64,000 nucleotides of DNA from Flavobacteriales bacterium (GCA_017795025.1 CP051243.1:1426001-1490000), one strand, 5' to 3'. Positions 50,106-59,848 are shown, numbered from the stretch's first letter. A program made the numbers and translations. Notes: generated by a model not told the origin, from the letters alone.

Positions 50106-52523
50106 CTAGCCAATTTTGTTGCGATGCAATTGCGGGTCAACCCTAGCTTGAAGCATGTCTGCATTAATGTTAATACCTAAGAACGCACTTAATTCCGCTA
50201 ATAGTGTAGCATCCGCCCCCGCACATAGTTTGGGATAGGAAACCGTAATCCATTCGATATGAGGCTGTAAATTAAGCCATTGCTGAATGCGTTTTTGCTC
50301 CGCCTCCAATTGTTGTCCTTTCTGAAAGGGAAAATTGGTAAGGCTAGCTTCCTCCCCTCGCATTTTGGCTTGGGATAAAATTAATTCCAATAGAGGACGG
50401 TCCATCCAAAGGAGCTTGTAGCGCCGATCGGCAGGTAGGTAGTTTAATAATGGAGCGATTACTTTAAGCGCCTTGCCTTCACTTTTAGCTAAGCCTCCCC
50501 CTAGTGGCAACTTTTTAACCGCTTCCAATTCGTAATAACCGCGTGGGTTGTGCTCATCCGCTTGCCGCTGATGATCTTCTAAAACTTCTAGGCCAGCTGC
50601 CTGCAAAAGCGACATCATTAAACTGGTTCCCGAACGTGGAAATCCGCTTACGATATAGGTGTATTCCGAAGAGGAGTGGTCTTCCATTTGCTCTTTCAAC
50701 TGTTGTGCCTTCAGGTGCTTTGGGGCCATCTGTAAACAAGCGGATAAGGCTTTTGCGGCCGAAGTTGGGTCCCCATTTTCAATATAATATTGCGCCCAAA
50801 GGTAATGCAGCTGGGGCTGAAAGATTTTGAGTTCCAGAGCGCGGTTCGCGAAGCTTTGAAATTTTTCGAAATCACCCTGCGCAAAAGCTACTTGAGCTCT
50901 TCCATTCCAGGCGGAGCTGTAATTTGAATTTAAGCTTAGGGCCTGATTAAAGTAAGTATCGGCCGCCGAATAATGAGCCGCTAAAAACAGGGCGTGCCCC
51001 ATCTCGCTAAAGAGGGCCGCTGATTTGAAGCCCGCCGCTGCTAGGGATTTCATCTCCTTTAAAGCCGCTTCGCTTTGTCCTTCTTGCAAAAGGTGGATCG
51101 CTTTAAAAAATCGAAGCTGACCAAAGGCCTGCTGCTCGGTAGATAAGCTTTGCCAAAAGTCCCTAAAGCCTTGACCATCCTTAAGCGCTAAGTGCAAGCG
51201 TCCTTTTAGGATATACCAACGATAAGCTTGCGGGGAGGCCTGCCAGTATTGGTTGGCTAAATTTAGTGCTTCCGAGTAGTCTCCCGCTTCCTTTAAACTT
51301 ACGGCGGCATTATATGCTTGTTCTTCGCGAATGAACAACTGGGGCGCTCCTTGACAGAGGTCGATATATTCCAGCTCTTCCAAATCTTTTAGAAGTTCGG
51401 CCGATAGTTGCTCTGGTGCAGCACTAAAGTCTACCGCTACCAAGCCGTCCCAAGTGGGAATACTGCTTGCAGGACCTCGCTCTTTAAACAGCCCGTCTAA
51501 ACTTCGGCCCGACATATCCCGACCTAAGGGGAGCGAAAAATAATGGAGTATGCTGGGGCAGATATCCAATAAACTGAGCCCGTAAAGGGAAGCTTCAGGA
51601 TTTACATCCGGTCCCGCGGCGATGAAGATTCCAAAGGGATTATGCTCTGCTGCCGGAGCGGCAGGAACATCTGGCAAGTCATGCGGTCTTTCGGCTGAAC
51701 TGTTAAAGCCATGATCCGAAAGGACGATGACATTATGATTCGCTGCGCGACTAAGGATGCTGCCCAACATAGCATCGTGCCAACGGTAGGCCGCACGAAT
51801 GATTTCGGGAATCTCTCCTTCTGCGCTAGTCGCAGGGAAGTATTTAGTCGCGAGGTGCTGAATTTGATCGAGAGCCTCAAAATAAAAAAACCGGCAGTCG
51901 GCCTCCTCGGTCAACATTTTCATGGCTAGTTCAAACTGCCATTTGCTGCGTTTTAATATCTGCCCTAAGGCTTGTAATAGTTTAGGGTCCTGTTGTTCTA
52001 AGTCGGGAATAAAGCCTTCTAGAATAGCGGCATCCGCTTCTGGAAAAGCCTCTTTAAGGCCTTGTATTATTTCTACCCATGACGCAGGGTAAGCTTGATG
52101 ATCGCTTAGTCCATCTGCGAAAGCGAGATTGGAAACAAAGGGACCCTTTATTTTTTCGGGGGGATTGGAGGGCCACCAATTAAGCACCTGACAGCGAAGC
52201 CCGGCCTCGCTAAGGATATTCCAAAGCGCGGGCACCTTGCGTTGTTTACTTGAAACGGGCCGAATGCCACTAAGACCTTCTTCTACAAATCCTAAAACAC
52301 CATGCTCATGGGCTCGCTTGCCGGTAACCACGGAGGTCCATAAAAGGGGACTAAGCATGGGCTGGAGGCTGGCAAGTTTAGCTTCAAAGCCAAAATTGCG
52401 CAATTGGGAAAGATGAGGCATCTCTTCCCTTTCACAAAGAGAATCAATCACATCCCACTCTGCTCCATCCCAGCCAAGGAGAAGTAAAGGTCGCTTTGTA
52501 GAAGTAATTTTGGAATTAGCCAT
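50106..52523 (-). CDS. Phosphodiesterase-TPR-sulfotransferase fusion protein
   Basis: 805-residue protein without a signal peptide, so probably cytosolic. N-terminal type I phosphodiesterase/nucleotide pyrophosphatase domain (about 10-370): D19 in GWDGAEWD, probable nucleophile T63 in LLWTSVVTG, and the metal site VIVLSDHGF. Middle TPR region (about 400-620; YSEALNLANQYWQ, YSAADTYFNQALSL, SAAKALSACLQMAP). C-terminal sulfotransferase-like domain (from about 625) with the PAPS 5'-phosphate loop GFPRSGTSLM. This combination joins a hydrolase of sulfate/phosphate-type esters with a sulfotransferase fold. The ATG at 52523 is used; a GTG two codons upstream is also possible. Divergent from a MacB-like gene across 43 nt. 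Confidence 0.85.
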   Translation of the reverse strand: MANSKITSTKRPLLLLGWDGAEWDVIDSLCEREEMPHLSQLRNFGFEAKLASLQPMLSPLLWTSVVTGKRAHEHGVLGFVEEGLSGIRPVSSKQRKVPALWNILSEAGLRCQVLNWWPSNPPEKIKGPFVSNLAFADGLSDHQAYPASWVEIIQGLKEAFPEADAAILEGFIPDLEQQDPKLLQALGQILKRSKWQFELAMKMLTEEADCRFFYFEALDQIQHLATKYFPATSAEGEIPEIIRAAYRWHDAMLGSILSRAANHNVIVLSDHGFNSSAERPHDLPDVPAAPAAEHNPFGIFIAAGPDVNPEASLYGLSLLDICPSILHYFSLPLGRDMSGRSLDGLFKERGPASSIPTWDGLVAVDFSAAPEQLSAELLKDLEELEYIDLCQGAPQLFIREEQAYNAAVSLKEAGDYSEALNLANQYWQASPQAYRWYILKGRLHLALKDGQGFRDFWQSLSTEQQAFGQLRFFKAIHLLQEGQSEAALKEMKSLAAAGFKSAALFSEMGHALFLAAHYSAADTYFNQALSLNSNYSSAWNGRAQVAFAQGDFEKFQSFANRALELKIFQPQLHYLWAQYYIENGDPTSAAKALSACLQMAPKHLKAQQLKEQMEDHSSSEYTYIVSGFPRSGTSLMMSLLQAAGLEVLEDHQRQADEHNPRGYYELEAVKKLPLGGGLAKSEGKALKVIAPLLNYLPADRRYKLLWMDRPLLELILSQAKMRGEEASLTNFPFQKGQQLEAEQKRIQQWLNLQPHIEWITVSYPKLCAGADATLLAELSAFLGININADMLQARVDPQLHRNKIG

Positions 52524-52566
52524 GGCCACATGTTCCCGTTTAAGGCCTTAATCGTAATTTAGGGCC

Positions 52567-53811
52567 ATGGGAAAGAATATCTTTTTCGAGTACTTAAAAA
52601 TAGCGCTGCAAAGTATAAAAAGCCAAGCGCTGCGTACTATTCTTACGGCATTAATTATTGCCATTGGCATTTCGGCCTTGGTGGGTATTTTAACCGCTAT
52701 TGATGCGATTAAGGCTAGCCTTACCGGTGAGTTTGCCCTCCTCGGGGCCAATACCTTTACCATTCAAAACCGCGGGCCCAATATTCGGATTGGTCGCAGT
52801 GGGGAAAGGCCTAAAAACTATCCTCCTATTACCTATTACGAGGCCATGCGCTTTAAGGAAAGGATGTCGACCCGAGTATCGCGCACCTCGGTTTCCTTTG
52901 TGGCTAGCGGTATTGCCCAGCTTAGTTTTGAGGGGCAGTCTACCAATCCGAACATCACTATAATGGCGGCGGATGAAAACTATTTACAAACCGGGGGCTA
53001 TTCTTTAGAAAGCGGTCGTAACCTCAGTATTGCCGATGTCCAAAATGCCTCCGCCGTAGCTTTAATTGGTCAGGAGGTGGTGCGACGATTATTTCCCAAG
53101 GTAAATCCGGTGGGTAAGTTTATTAGCGTTGGTAATGATCGCTATCGCGTAGTGGGCGTTTTGGCGCCAAAAGGGAACTCTTTTGGCTTTGGGGGCGACA
53201 AATCGGTTTTTATTCCCATTACCAAAGCCCGCACGAAATACGCCACGGCTAATCGATCTTTTGCGATTAATGTGATGGCCCTAGAAGGATTAAAGCTTAA
53301 TGAGGCGATTGATGAAGCCACCGCCACTATGCGGGCGGTACGTAAGTTAAATCCCCTCGAAGAATCGAATTTCAATATTATAAAGAGCGATAGTTTAAGT
53401 GAAGATTTAATCGACAACCTAAGCTATGTAAGTATGGCCGCGGTAATCATTGCAGCTATTACGCTTTTAGGGGCAGCTATTGCCTTGATGAATATCATGT
53501 TGGTTTCCGTAACCGAACGCACTCGGGAGATTGGGGTTCGCAAGGCCATTGGTGCTAAATCGCGCGCCATTTTATCGCAATTCCTTACCGAGGCTATTGC
53601 CATTTGTTTACTGGGTGGCTTGGGTGGTATTTTACTAGGCATTCTTATTGGTAACCTCACCTCCCAAGCGGTGGATGGTCCTTTCATTTTACCGTGGAAC
53701 TGGATGAGTCTTTCTGCAATCCTCTGCTTCTTTGTCGGTTTAATTTCGGGTTTCTATCCGGCTTTAAAAGCCAGTCGACTCGATCCCATTGAAAGTTTGC
53801 GCTACGAGTAA
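52567..53811 (+). CDS. ABC transporter permease (MacB/FtsX-like)
   Basis: 414-residue type VII ABC permease. One N-terminal helix (about 17-40), a large periplasmic MacB core domain (about 50-270), then three C-terminal helices with the FtsX domain signature (MLVSVTERTREIGVRKAIGA). Typical partners are a MacB-type ATPase and a membrane-fusion protein; neither is adjacent here. Substrate could be lipoprotein, lipid or antimicrobial peptide. Confidence 0.92.
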   Translation: MGKNIFFEYLKIALQSIKSQALRTILTALIIAIGISALVGILTAIDAIKASLTGEFALLGANTFTIQNRGPNIRIGRSGERPKNYPPITYYEAMRFKERMSTRVSRTSVSFVASGIAQLSFEGQSTNPNITIMAADENYLQTGGYSLESGRNLSIADVQNASAVALIGQEVVRRLFPKVNPVGKFISVGNDRYRVVGVLAPKGNSFGFGGDKSVFIPITKARTKYATANRSFAINVMALEGLKLNEAIDEATATMRAVRKLNPLEESNFNIIKSDSLSEDLIDNLSYVSMAAVIIAAITLLGAAIALMNIMLVSVTERTREIGVRKAIGAKSRAILSQFLTEAIAICLLGGLGGILLGILIGNLTSQAVDGPFILPWNWMSLSAILCFFVGLISGFYPALKASRLDPIESLRYE

Positions 53812-53829
53812 TTGGTGCTGCCCGTCCAA

Positions 53830-55059
53830 ATGAAGGATTCCACAATTTACGATGTTCTCATTATTGGGGCTGGTCCGGCCGGATGTGCCGCCGCGCAACA
53901 ATTATCCGGCAAGGGTTTAAAAATTGCCTTGGTAGAAAAATACCGCTTTCCCCGCGATAAGATTTGTGGCGATGCCCTCAGTCCCGATGTAGTAAAACAG
54001 CTCAAACTTCTAGATCCTCAAATCGCAGATCAGTTTAGCCAAGAGGCACGACGTTCTAATTGTTATGGTCTGCGCTTATTCGCCCAAAAAGGCGCCGCAA
54101 TGGATTTGAAGTTTCCGGAAATTGCCGAAAGTAAGGCCCCCTGCTTTGTGATGCGGCGGCTCGACTTCGACCACTTTCTCTTTAAAACCGTAGCCTCTTT
54201 AGATGACATCAGCATTTTTCAAGAGCAATCGATTTACCGCATTGACCGGGTAGATGCCATTTGGGAGCTTCATAGCTCGGATTCGACTTTTCGAGCGAAG
54301 GTACTCCTCGGCGCCGATGGCGCACAATCCAAACTTAGATCGAGCTTATTACAAGCCAAGATTGATAAAAAACACCATGTAGCGGGACTTCGGCAATACT
54401 TCCAAAATGTAAAAGGTATGGGCGCGAGGGGGCAATTGGAATTGCATTTTTACCCCGAAATCGCTCCTGGCTACTTTTGGATTTTCCCCCTTTCGGAGCA
54501 TGAAGCTAATGTGGGTATTGGCATGATTAGCGCTTCCATAAGCAAGGCCGGGGTGAATTTAAAAGAGCGTTTGGCGCAACTTATTAAGGAACACCCTCAA
54601 TTGAAAGCTCGCTTTGCCGAAGCACAAGCTTTGGAAGATCCGCGAGGTTTTGGATTGCCCCTGGGCTCCCTAAAACGCCCCTGCTCGGGTGATGGCTTTT
54701 TACTGCTGGGGGATGCAGCTGGTCTTATCGACCCCCTTTCGGGAGAAGGGATTGGCAATGCGATTCGCAGCGGCCGAGTAGCCGCCGAACATTTGCAAAA
54801 GGCCTTTAAAGAGCAACGATTTGATGCGGAGTTTAATAAGGCTTACGATCGGGAGATTTACAGGCGGATGTGGAATGAGTTCCGGCTTAGTGTCTTTCTA
54901 CGACGTATCATCTTCTACTTCCCCCTTTACAATCGTCTGGTTCGCTATGGCGGAAAAAGCCGCTTTGTGCGCAATTTATTGAGCTCCATTATCGACAATA
55001 GCAATTTTAAAAAATCGCTTTTTAGTCCGAAGTTTTATTGGCAGCTGTTTAGGGCATAG
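53830..55059 (+). CDS. Geranylgeranyl reductase-type FAD-dependent oxidoreductase
   Basis: 409-residue flavoprotein of the geranylgeranyl reductase/digeranylgeranylglycerophospholipid reductase family. FAD-binding GAGPAG at 13-18, the family's FPRDKICGDALSPDVV (about 43-58) with its conserved cysteine, and the C-terminal LLGDAAGLIDPLSGEGIGNAI motif. In Bacteroidota such enzymes reduce isoprenoid or menaquinone side chains or unknown lipids. ATG at 53830 was chosen over TTG 53812 and GTG 53815; it gives the standard N-terminus just before the beta-alpha-beta fold. 18 nt after the MacB-like gene. Confidence 0.9.
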   Translation: MKDSTIYDVLIIGAGPAGCAAAQQLSGKGLKIALVEKYRFPRDKICGDALSPDVVKQLKLLDPQIADQFSQEARRSNCYGLRLFAQKGAAMDLKFPEIAESKAPCFVMRRLDFDHFLFKTVASLDDISIFQEQSIYRIDRVDAIWELHSSDSTFRAKVLLGADGAQSKLRSSLLQAKIDKKHHVAGLRQYFQNVKGMGARGQLELHFYPEIAPGYFWIFPLSEHEANVGIGMISASISKAGVNLKERLAQLIKEHPQLKARFAEAQALEDPRGFGLPLGSLKRPCSGDGFLLLGDAAGLIDPLSGEGIGNAIRSGRVAAEHLQKAFKEQRFDAEFNKAYDREIYRRMWNEFRLSVFLRRIIFYFPLYNRLVRYGGKSRFVRNLLSSIIDNSNFKKSLFSPKFYWQLFRA

Positions 55060-55195
55060 GTATGATATCGGCATTCCACTTTTGCTTGAGGCGAATACCA
55101 GCAATCTCAATTCCTTCAAGAAGGAGTATTATAAGTCCTCAATTTTTTCTTTAAAGGTATTATCCAATTCCTACCTTGCTTAAAATCTTAAAGAG

Positions 55196-55831
55196 ATGAG
55201 CTTCGGAGGCAGTGTTTTGGCCATGATAACCACCCTGCAAAACAATCGCAACTTGCTGCGATCGAACAAGGGTTTTTTAAGTCGGGCCCGGATAGGCGGA
55301 CTAAAGGAGTCATATCAAAAAGCAAAGGAAGAACTCGCGCCTCATCAAAGCCTAAGTGAATTTGACCGTCAGCTTATCCGGAATCGCATTCGACGGCAAT
55401 ATCGGCGGCGGGCCCTGCGCAACCGCAGCCTATTCTTTATCATCTTAATCAGCTTTACCCTGAGTGTTTATGCCCTTAATGCTCGATACACCCATCAGCA
55501 AAAAGCAGAACAAAGCCAAAAAATAAATCGGCTAGAAGCAGAGACTAATGCTGCCTTTCGCGAGGCCTTAACCAATGCTGATGAGTCCTTTAAAACGGGA
55601 AACTACTATCCTGCCCTTCATCAATATTTAGAGGCCTTGAAGTTGCGTCCCGAGGATGCAAAGTTGGCCTATAAATACGCCTTAAGCTGCACCCTGGCCT
55701 GCGAAGTGGAAGGTAAATTTTGTGATAGGGTAATGGATGAATTAAAGTGGGTTTCCTCCAAGCACCCACAGGATAAAGCCCTTCAGCAGTTGTACTTGCG
55801 TTTTAAGAATAATCATCCTGAATTGCATTAA
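55196..55831 (+). CDS. Membrane protein with TPR-like C-terminus
   Basis: 211 residues: a basic N-terminal segment (about 1-75, many R and N), one membrane helix (about 80-97, FFIILISFTLSVYALN), a short coiled-coil-like stretch and a C-terminal tetratricopeptide-like unit (SFKTGNYYPALHQYLEALKL, about 138-157) with a second, weaker one. Two cysteine pairs (SCTLACE and KFC) occur near 170-182. Function not recognised. Preceded by a 136-nt gap in which I see nothing notable. Confidence 0.65.
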   Translation: MSFGGSVLAMITTLQNNRNLLRSNKGFLSRARIGGLKESYQKAKEELAPHQSLSEFDRQLIRNRIRRQYRRRALRNRSLFFIILISFTLSVYALNARYTHQQKAEQSQKINRLEAETNAAFREALTNADESFKTGNYYPALHQYLEALKLRPEDAKLAYKYALSCTLACEVEGKFCDRVMDELKWVSSKHPQDKALQQLYLRFKNNHPELH

Positions 55832-55868
55832 AATGGGGAGAGCAGCCGTTTGCTTTTAAAATCAGCCT

Positions 55869-56588
55869 ATGTTCCGATCCCCCAAAAAACTGGTATTGCT
55901 CCTTTTAGGGCTCTTACTTTTCGCGGCTTGTGTACCGCAATTCTTTTACAGCAACTCCGGACAATCTACTTCGCATGGTAGCACTGGAAACGGTCGGCTC
56001 GAAAACGCTTACCTGATGGATTACCGTTTGGATAATGCCAAATACTTTAGTTTAAGCAGCTACTACCTCCTCGGCAATGGCTATGTAAACTCTAGGGTTT
56101 ACCATACCCTTTTGGAAGCTTATCAGAGTTTGAGCATAAGCTGCCCTGATCGCCAATTTTACTATATGGAATGTTCCTCTAAAAAGGGAGGAAAACAACT
56201 AATTCACCGCACCCACCAAAACGGCCTTAGTGTTGATTTTATGGTGCCTAAAATTCGGCATCAAGAGCCCAGTACTTTTTACGATCACCTAGGGGTTTGG
56301 CACTACCTCCTGCAGTTTGATGAAAAGGGTCGCCTTAATTTCCAAACTTCCGTGCAAATAGATTTCGAAACCATGGGCAAGCATTTAATTGCCCTCGACG
56401 ATGCCGCGAGAAACCATGGCCTACGAATTAAGAAGGTGATATTAAAAATAAACCTCAAGGATGATTTCTTTAAAACCGAGTCGGGGAAGGAAATTAAACG
56501 TCGGGGAATATATTTCGCCCAAGCCTTAAGTCCGGTGGTGGATAAATTGCATGATGATCACTACCATGTGGATTTTGCGCTGCGTTAA
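55869..56588 (+). CDS. MepA/M15-like murein peptidase lipoprotein
   Basis: 239 residues with a lipoprotein signal (LLLFAAC). The LAS-type metallopeptidase ligands are visible: HRTHQNGLSVDF (a histidine followed seven residues later by aspartate, about residues 117-128) and the HxH pair in HDDHYHVDFAL at the C-terminus. The closest family by layout is penicillin-insensitive murein endopeptidase (M74), which cleaves D,D or L,D cross-bridges; VanY-like M15 is the alternative. Acts in the periplasm. First of three consecutive hydrolase-like genes on the plus strand. Confidence 0.75.
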   Translation: MFRSPKKLVLLLLGLLLFAACVPQFFYSNSGQSTSHGSTGNGRLENAYLMDYRLDNAKYFSLSSYYLLGNGYVNSRVYHTLLEAYQSLSISCPDRQFYYMECSSKKGGKQLIHRTHQNGLSVDFMVPKIRHQEPSTFYDHLGVWHYLLQFDEKGRLNFQTSVQIDFETMGKHLIALDDAARNHGLRIKKVILKINLKDDFFKTESGKEIKRRGIYFAQALSPVVDKLHDDHYHVDFALR

Positions 56589-56613
56589 TAGCCTTAATTG
56601 ACTAGCTTTAAGC

Positions 56614-57567
56614 ATGAAATCAAGCCTTAGACTTTTGCTCTTCTGCCTTTTAAGCCTGTGCCTATCGCAAGCCACTTTAGCCAATGAAACTCGGCAGTAT
56701 TACCTTAACTCCCAAGACAGCAGTACTTTTTGCTCGCTCTTGGTGCTGCCTGAAGGTTCGACGATTAAGGGGCTTATCGTGCGGGATTACTCCCGTTTAC
56801 CCAAACCAGAAGATCTTGGAAACAGTCCTTATCAGTGGAGCAATCTGGCCTTAGAAAATCAATTGGCCATCCTTTATACCGTAAGCTCAAAGGTTTTTCC
56901 GGAGCTCTATGCAGACCCAAGAGGACCCATGTATATTGATCAGCTCATCCAAGCGGTATTGCACGATTATCCCATTCCCCGAAACAATATTTTCATCGGA
57001 GGAATTTCGGCTTCCGGCTTTCGAGCGCTGCGCTACACCCAATATTGCAATGCCGGTAAATCGGAATTTGACATCCAGATAAAAGGATGCTTTGCCGTAG
57101 ACCCCCCACTTGATATCGTGCGCTTTTATCAATCCGTTCATTGGAATGGAGATCGCCTTAAAGCCGGCATGAAGGAAGAAGCGGAATTGATGAAAGCTTA
57201 CTTTAAAAACAATTATGCCCTACCACTAGAGGAGTTTGCAGAACCCTATCACGAGAATTCCGTGTATTCCTACAGCTCGGGAAACTGTGATCGTCCGGCC
57301 TTATTACTCGGAACCGCCATTTTACTTATCCATGAACCGGACATTGAGTGGTGGTTAAAGGAGCGAAACGCCTCTTACTTCGACATTAACTCTTTTGATA
57401 TTACCGGTTTGGTTACTTGCTTGCAATACTTGGAGCATCAAGATTTAGAGCTTATCGAAACCAGTGGCAAGGGCTTCGACCGGGCGGGCAATCGCAATTG
57501 TCACTCCTGGACTATTGTCGATGAAGAGTATTTAATTAACTGGATACTAGCTCGCTGCGAGGAATAA
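56614..57567 (+). CDS. Secreted alpha/beta-hydrolase-like protein
   Basis: 317 residues with a signal peptide (to about residue 23, SQATLAN). GGISASGFRAL (about 130-140) resembles the nucleophile elbow G-x-S-x-S/G of alpha/beta hydrolases, followed by DPPLDIVRF; a C-terminal HSWTIVDEEYLINWI could supply the histidine. A catalytic acid was not located with certainty. 11 nt upstream of the archaemetzincin gene. Substrate unknown. Confidence 0.65.
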   Translation: MKSSLRLLLFCLLSLCLSQATLANETRQYYLNSQDSSTFCSLLVLPEGSTIKGLIVRDYSRLPKPEDLGNSPYQWSNLALENQLAILYTVSSKVFPELYADPRGPMYIDQLIQAVLHDYPIPRNNIFIGGISASGFRALRYTQYCNAGKSEFDIQIKGCFAVDPPLDIVRFYQSVHWNGDRLKAGMKEEAELMKAYFKNNYALPLEEFAEPYHENSVYSYSSGNCDRPALLLGTAILLIHEPDIEWWLKERNASYFDINSFDITGLVTCLQYLEHQDLELIETSGKGFDRAGNRNCHSWTIVDEEYLINWILARCEE

Positions 57568-57577
57568 TTACAAGCAC

Positions 57578-58267
57578 ATGAAAAAAACCTTGGGTCTATT
57601 CTTCCTTTTCGGACTCCTAGCCTTTTTCTTTTGGCGACCGGCCTTGGATTTTGTATTAAGCATTATCCCCTCTTGGAACAACAACTGGAACTACAAAGCA
57701 ATAGCGGATCGAAAAATTGGCGTGCAAGCCTATCAAGGTTTTAGTAAGCCCCTTAGTGAGCAAATCAAACAAAGCCTCGAAAAAACCTATGGTATTCCGG
57801 TTTACGTATTGCCCGAACGGCAATTACCCGCTTCCGCCTTCGTGCATATTAAATCGCCCCGCTACCGGGCCGATTCCCTCTTACGCGATTTAAAAGCCCA
57901 TAAACCCGATACTTTGGATCATATTCTAGGTCTTTGTACCGTAGACATCTCCACCACCAAACGCGATGCCTCGGGGGCGGTAAAGGAGCCGCACGATAAA
58001 TATTTAGATTGGGGTGTTTTTGGATTGGGATATCGTCCCGGCCCCAGTTGTGTGATTTCCAGTTTTCGATTGCATCGGGCTCCCGCTACGGCCTTTTACG
58101 AGCGGATTGAGAAAATAAGTATTCACGAGATTGGCCACAACCTAGGCCTCGAACATTGCGAAAGTCCCCAATGCGTAATGGCCGATGCTGCCGAAAAACT
58201 GAGTACCGTAGATGGCGTAAAGGCGGAACTATGTGAAAGCTGTAAACGCAAAATTGGTCTACCCTAA
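57578..58267 (+). CDS. Membrane-anchored archaemetzincin (M54 metallopeptidase)
   Basis: 229-residue zinc peptidase with an exact archaemetzincin motif: H183-E-x-x-H187-x-x-G190-x2-H193-C194-x4-C199-x-M201-x17-C219-x2-C222, so both the catalytic zinc site and the second, structural zinc site are complete. Unusually it begins with a hydrophobic segment (about 5-26, LGLFFLFGLLAFFFW) that would export or anchor it, whereas most described archaemetzincins are soluble and cytosolic. Likely cleaves peptides at the outer face of the inner membrane or in the periplasm. Cotranscribed with the upstream hydrolase gene. Confidence 0.9.
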   Translation: MKKTLGLFFLFGLLAFFFWRPALDFVLSIIPSWNNNWNYKAIADRKIGVQAYQGFSKPLSEQIKQSLEKTYGIPVYVLPERQLPASAFVHIKSPRYRADSLLRDLKAHKPDTLDHILGLCTVDISTTKRDASGAVKEPHDKYLDWGVFGLGYRPGPSCVISSFRLHRAPATAFYERIEKISIHEIGHNLGLEHCESPQCVMADAAEKLSTVDGVKAELCESCKRKIGLP

Positions 58268-58344
58268 AAACGCTTTCATTAATCGGCCAGCACTGTTCTT
58301 GAATAGGCGGTTTGAAATGCCTAATATTGTTTCAAACCTGTACG

Positions 58345-59820
58345 ATGAAATACTGCCTATCGCTTCTCGCCCTTTTGGGGTCTCTCAATGCTTATTCTCA
58401 ATTCTTTAGCACCGACACCACTCAATTTATAGAAGGGACCGCTGGTGGTTCCCTCGATTTAGCGGATGTGGATAATGATGGAGACCTCGACCTTTTAATT
58501 AGTGGACTGAGTGGCAATACCAACTTAGCGCATTTAAGAATTCTACAACTCCACTTAAATGATGGCCAAGGCAATTTTAGCCTGCATCCGGTACCAAGCT
58601 TTATGGGAATAAGCCACTTATCGAAGGCCAAGTTTGCCGACTTTAATGGTGACGGTCTTCCCGATATTCTCGCTTTAGGCTATGATGAAAACGGTGTGGA
58701 GAGTGCCCGACTATACGAAAACCTAGGCAGTGGCAGCTTCGCTTATAAGCCGAGCAACCTAGTGGGTTTAAAGTTTGGCGACTTTGATTTTGCCGATGTA
58801 GACGGCGATGGTGACCTCGATCTTTTCCTTTCGGGTCGAGAACTGGGAAATAGCGTGCGCAGTGATCTTTACCTCAATAAGGGTAATTGGAACTTTGAAG
58901 CCGACACTAGCCAGAGCTTTGAAAAGCTAGAACTTTGTCATGTTCGATTTGCCGATTTTGATGGAGATTCTGACCCCGATCTGTTGCATTATGGGGGAAA
59001 ACAAAATATGGGAGCCGATCACGAAGTTCATCTATACTTGAATGATGGTAGCGGTCAGTTTAGCCCCTCAACAAACCATGGCTTGGTGCGGCAAGGTGTG
59101 GAAGGCTTGCAGGTGATAGATATTGATAATGATAATGACCTCGACCTACTCATAACCGGCTTTGATTTAGATGCTTCGGGAACCTCTGTTAACTATTGGA
59201 ACGGTATCCAAATTAATAATGGCAATGCCCAATTTAGCAACGGCTTTAACTTCACTAGCTTAGCCTGTACCAGCATTAGTGCCGCCGATATTAATCAAGA
59301 TCAGGAATTGGACATCCTCATTTCCGGTATTCGAAATGTAAGTATCAATCCTGTTGCTACAGAGACTCGAATTTACCTCTCAAACGCGGGACAATATAGT
59401 ACTACCGCCGATACCACTATGGAGTCTCATACCAATAGCTGCCATATCTTCGGGGATGTGGATGGCGATAATGATCCCGATTTGATTGTAACGGGGGACA
59501 AGAATGTGAATCCTCCGGCTAAGGAAACTTTGGTTTACATCAATGGGCCACAATCTATAGGTCTAGCCCATCATCTTCATCCATCAAAAATTGAGCTCTA
59601 CCCTAACCCCAGCAAAGGAATTATTAAGCTTACAGGCTTGGTCCCGGGACCCACTGCAATCGCCGTTTTCAATGAATCCGGTCAATGTTTGCTAAAGCAA
59701 AGTTTAAGCCTATCCAATGAAGCTTTGGAACTGAACTTAAGCGATTTTAAGTCTGGATTTTACCAGCTTCAAATTCAAAATAAGCAAGGGCTCCAAACAA
59801 TTCCTTTGGTCCTTCAGTAG
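58345..59820 (+). CDS. FG-GAP/VCBS repeat protein with T9SS sorting domain
   Basis: 491-residue secreted protein starting at ATG 58345 (signal peptide to about residue 19, NAYSQ). Contains seven calcium-binding FG-GAP/VCBS-type repeats with D-x-D-x-D-G-D/N-x-D loops (DVDNDGDLDLLISG, DFNGDGLPDILALG, DVDGDGDLDLFLSG, DFDGDSDPDLLHYG, DIDNDNDLDLLITG, DINQDQELDILISG, DVDGDNDPDLIVTG), consistent with a seven-bladed propeller. C-terminal T9SS type A domain (IELYPNPSKGIIKLTG). Likely cell-surface adhesion or carbohydrate binding. Confidence 0.9.
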   Translation: MKYCLSLLALLGSLNAYSQFFSTDTTQFIEGTAGGSLDLADVDNDGDLDLLISGLSGNTNLAHLRILQLHLNDGQGNFSLHPVPSFMGISHLSKAKFADFNGDGLPDILALGYDENGVESARLYENLGSGSFAYKPSNLVGLKFGDFDFADVDGDGDLDLFLSGRELGNSVRSDLYLNKGNWNFEADTSQSFEKLELCHVRFADFDGDSDPDLLHYGGKQNMGADHEVHLYLNDGSGQFSPSTNHGLVRQGVEGLQVIDIDNDNDLDLLITGFDLDASGTSVNYWNGIQINNGNAQFSNGFNFTSLACTSISAADINQDQELDILISGIRNVSINPVATETRIYLSNAGQYSTTADTTMESHTNSCHIFGDVDGDNDPDLIVTGDKNVNPPAKETLVYINGPQSIGLAHHLHPSKIELYPNPSKGIIKLTGLVPGPTAIAVFNESGQCLLKQSLSLSNEALELNLSDFKSGFYQLQIQNKQGLQTIPLVLQ

Positions 59821-59848
59821 GAATTGAAAGATTAAGTAGGTTTAAGGC

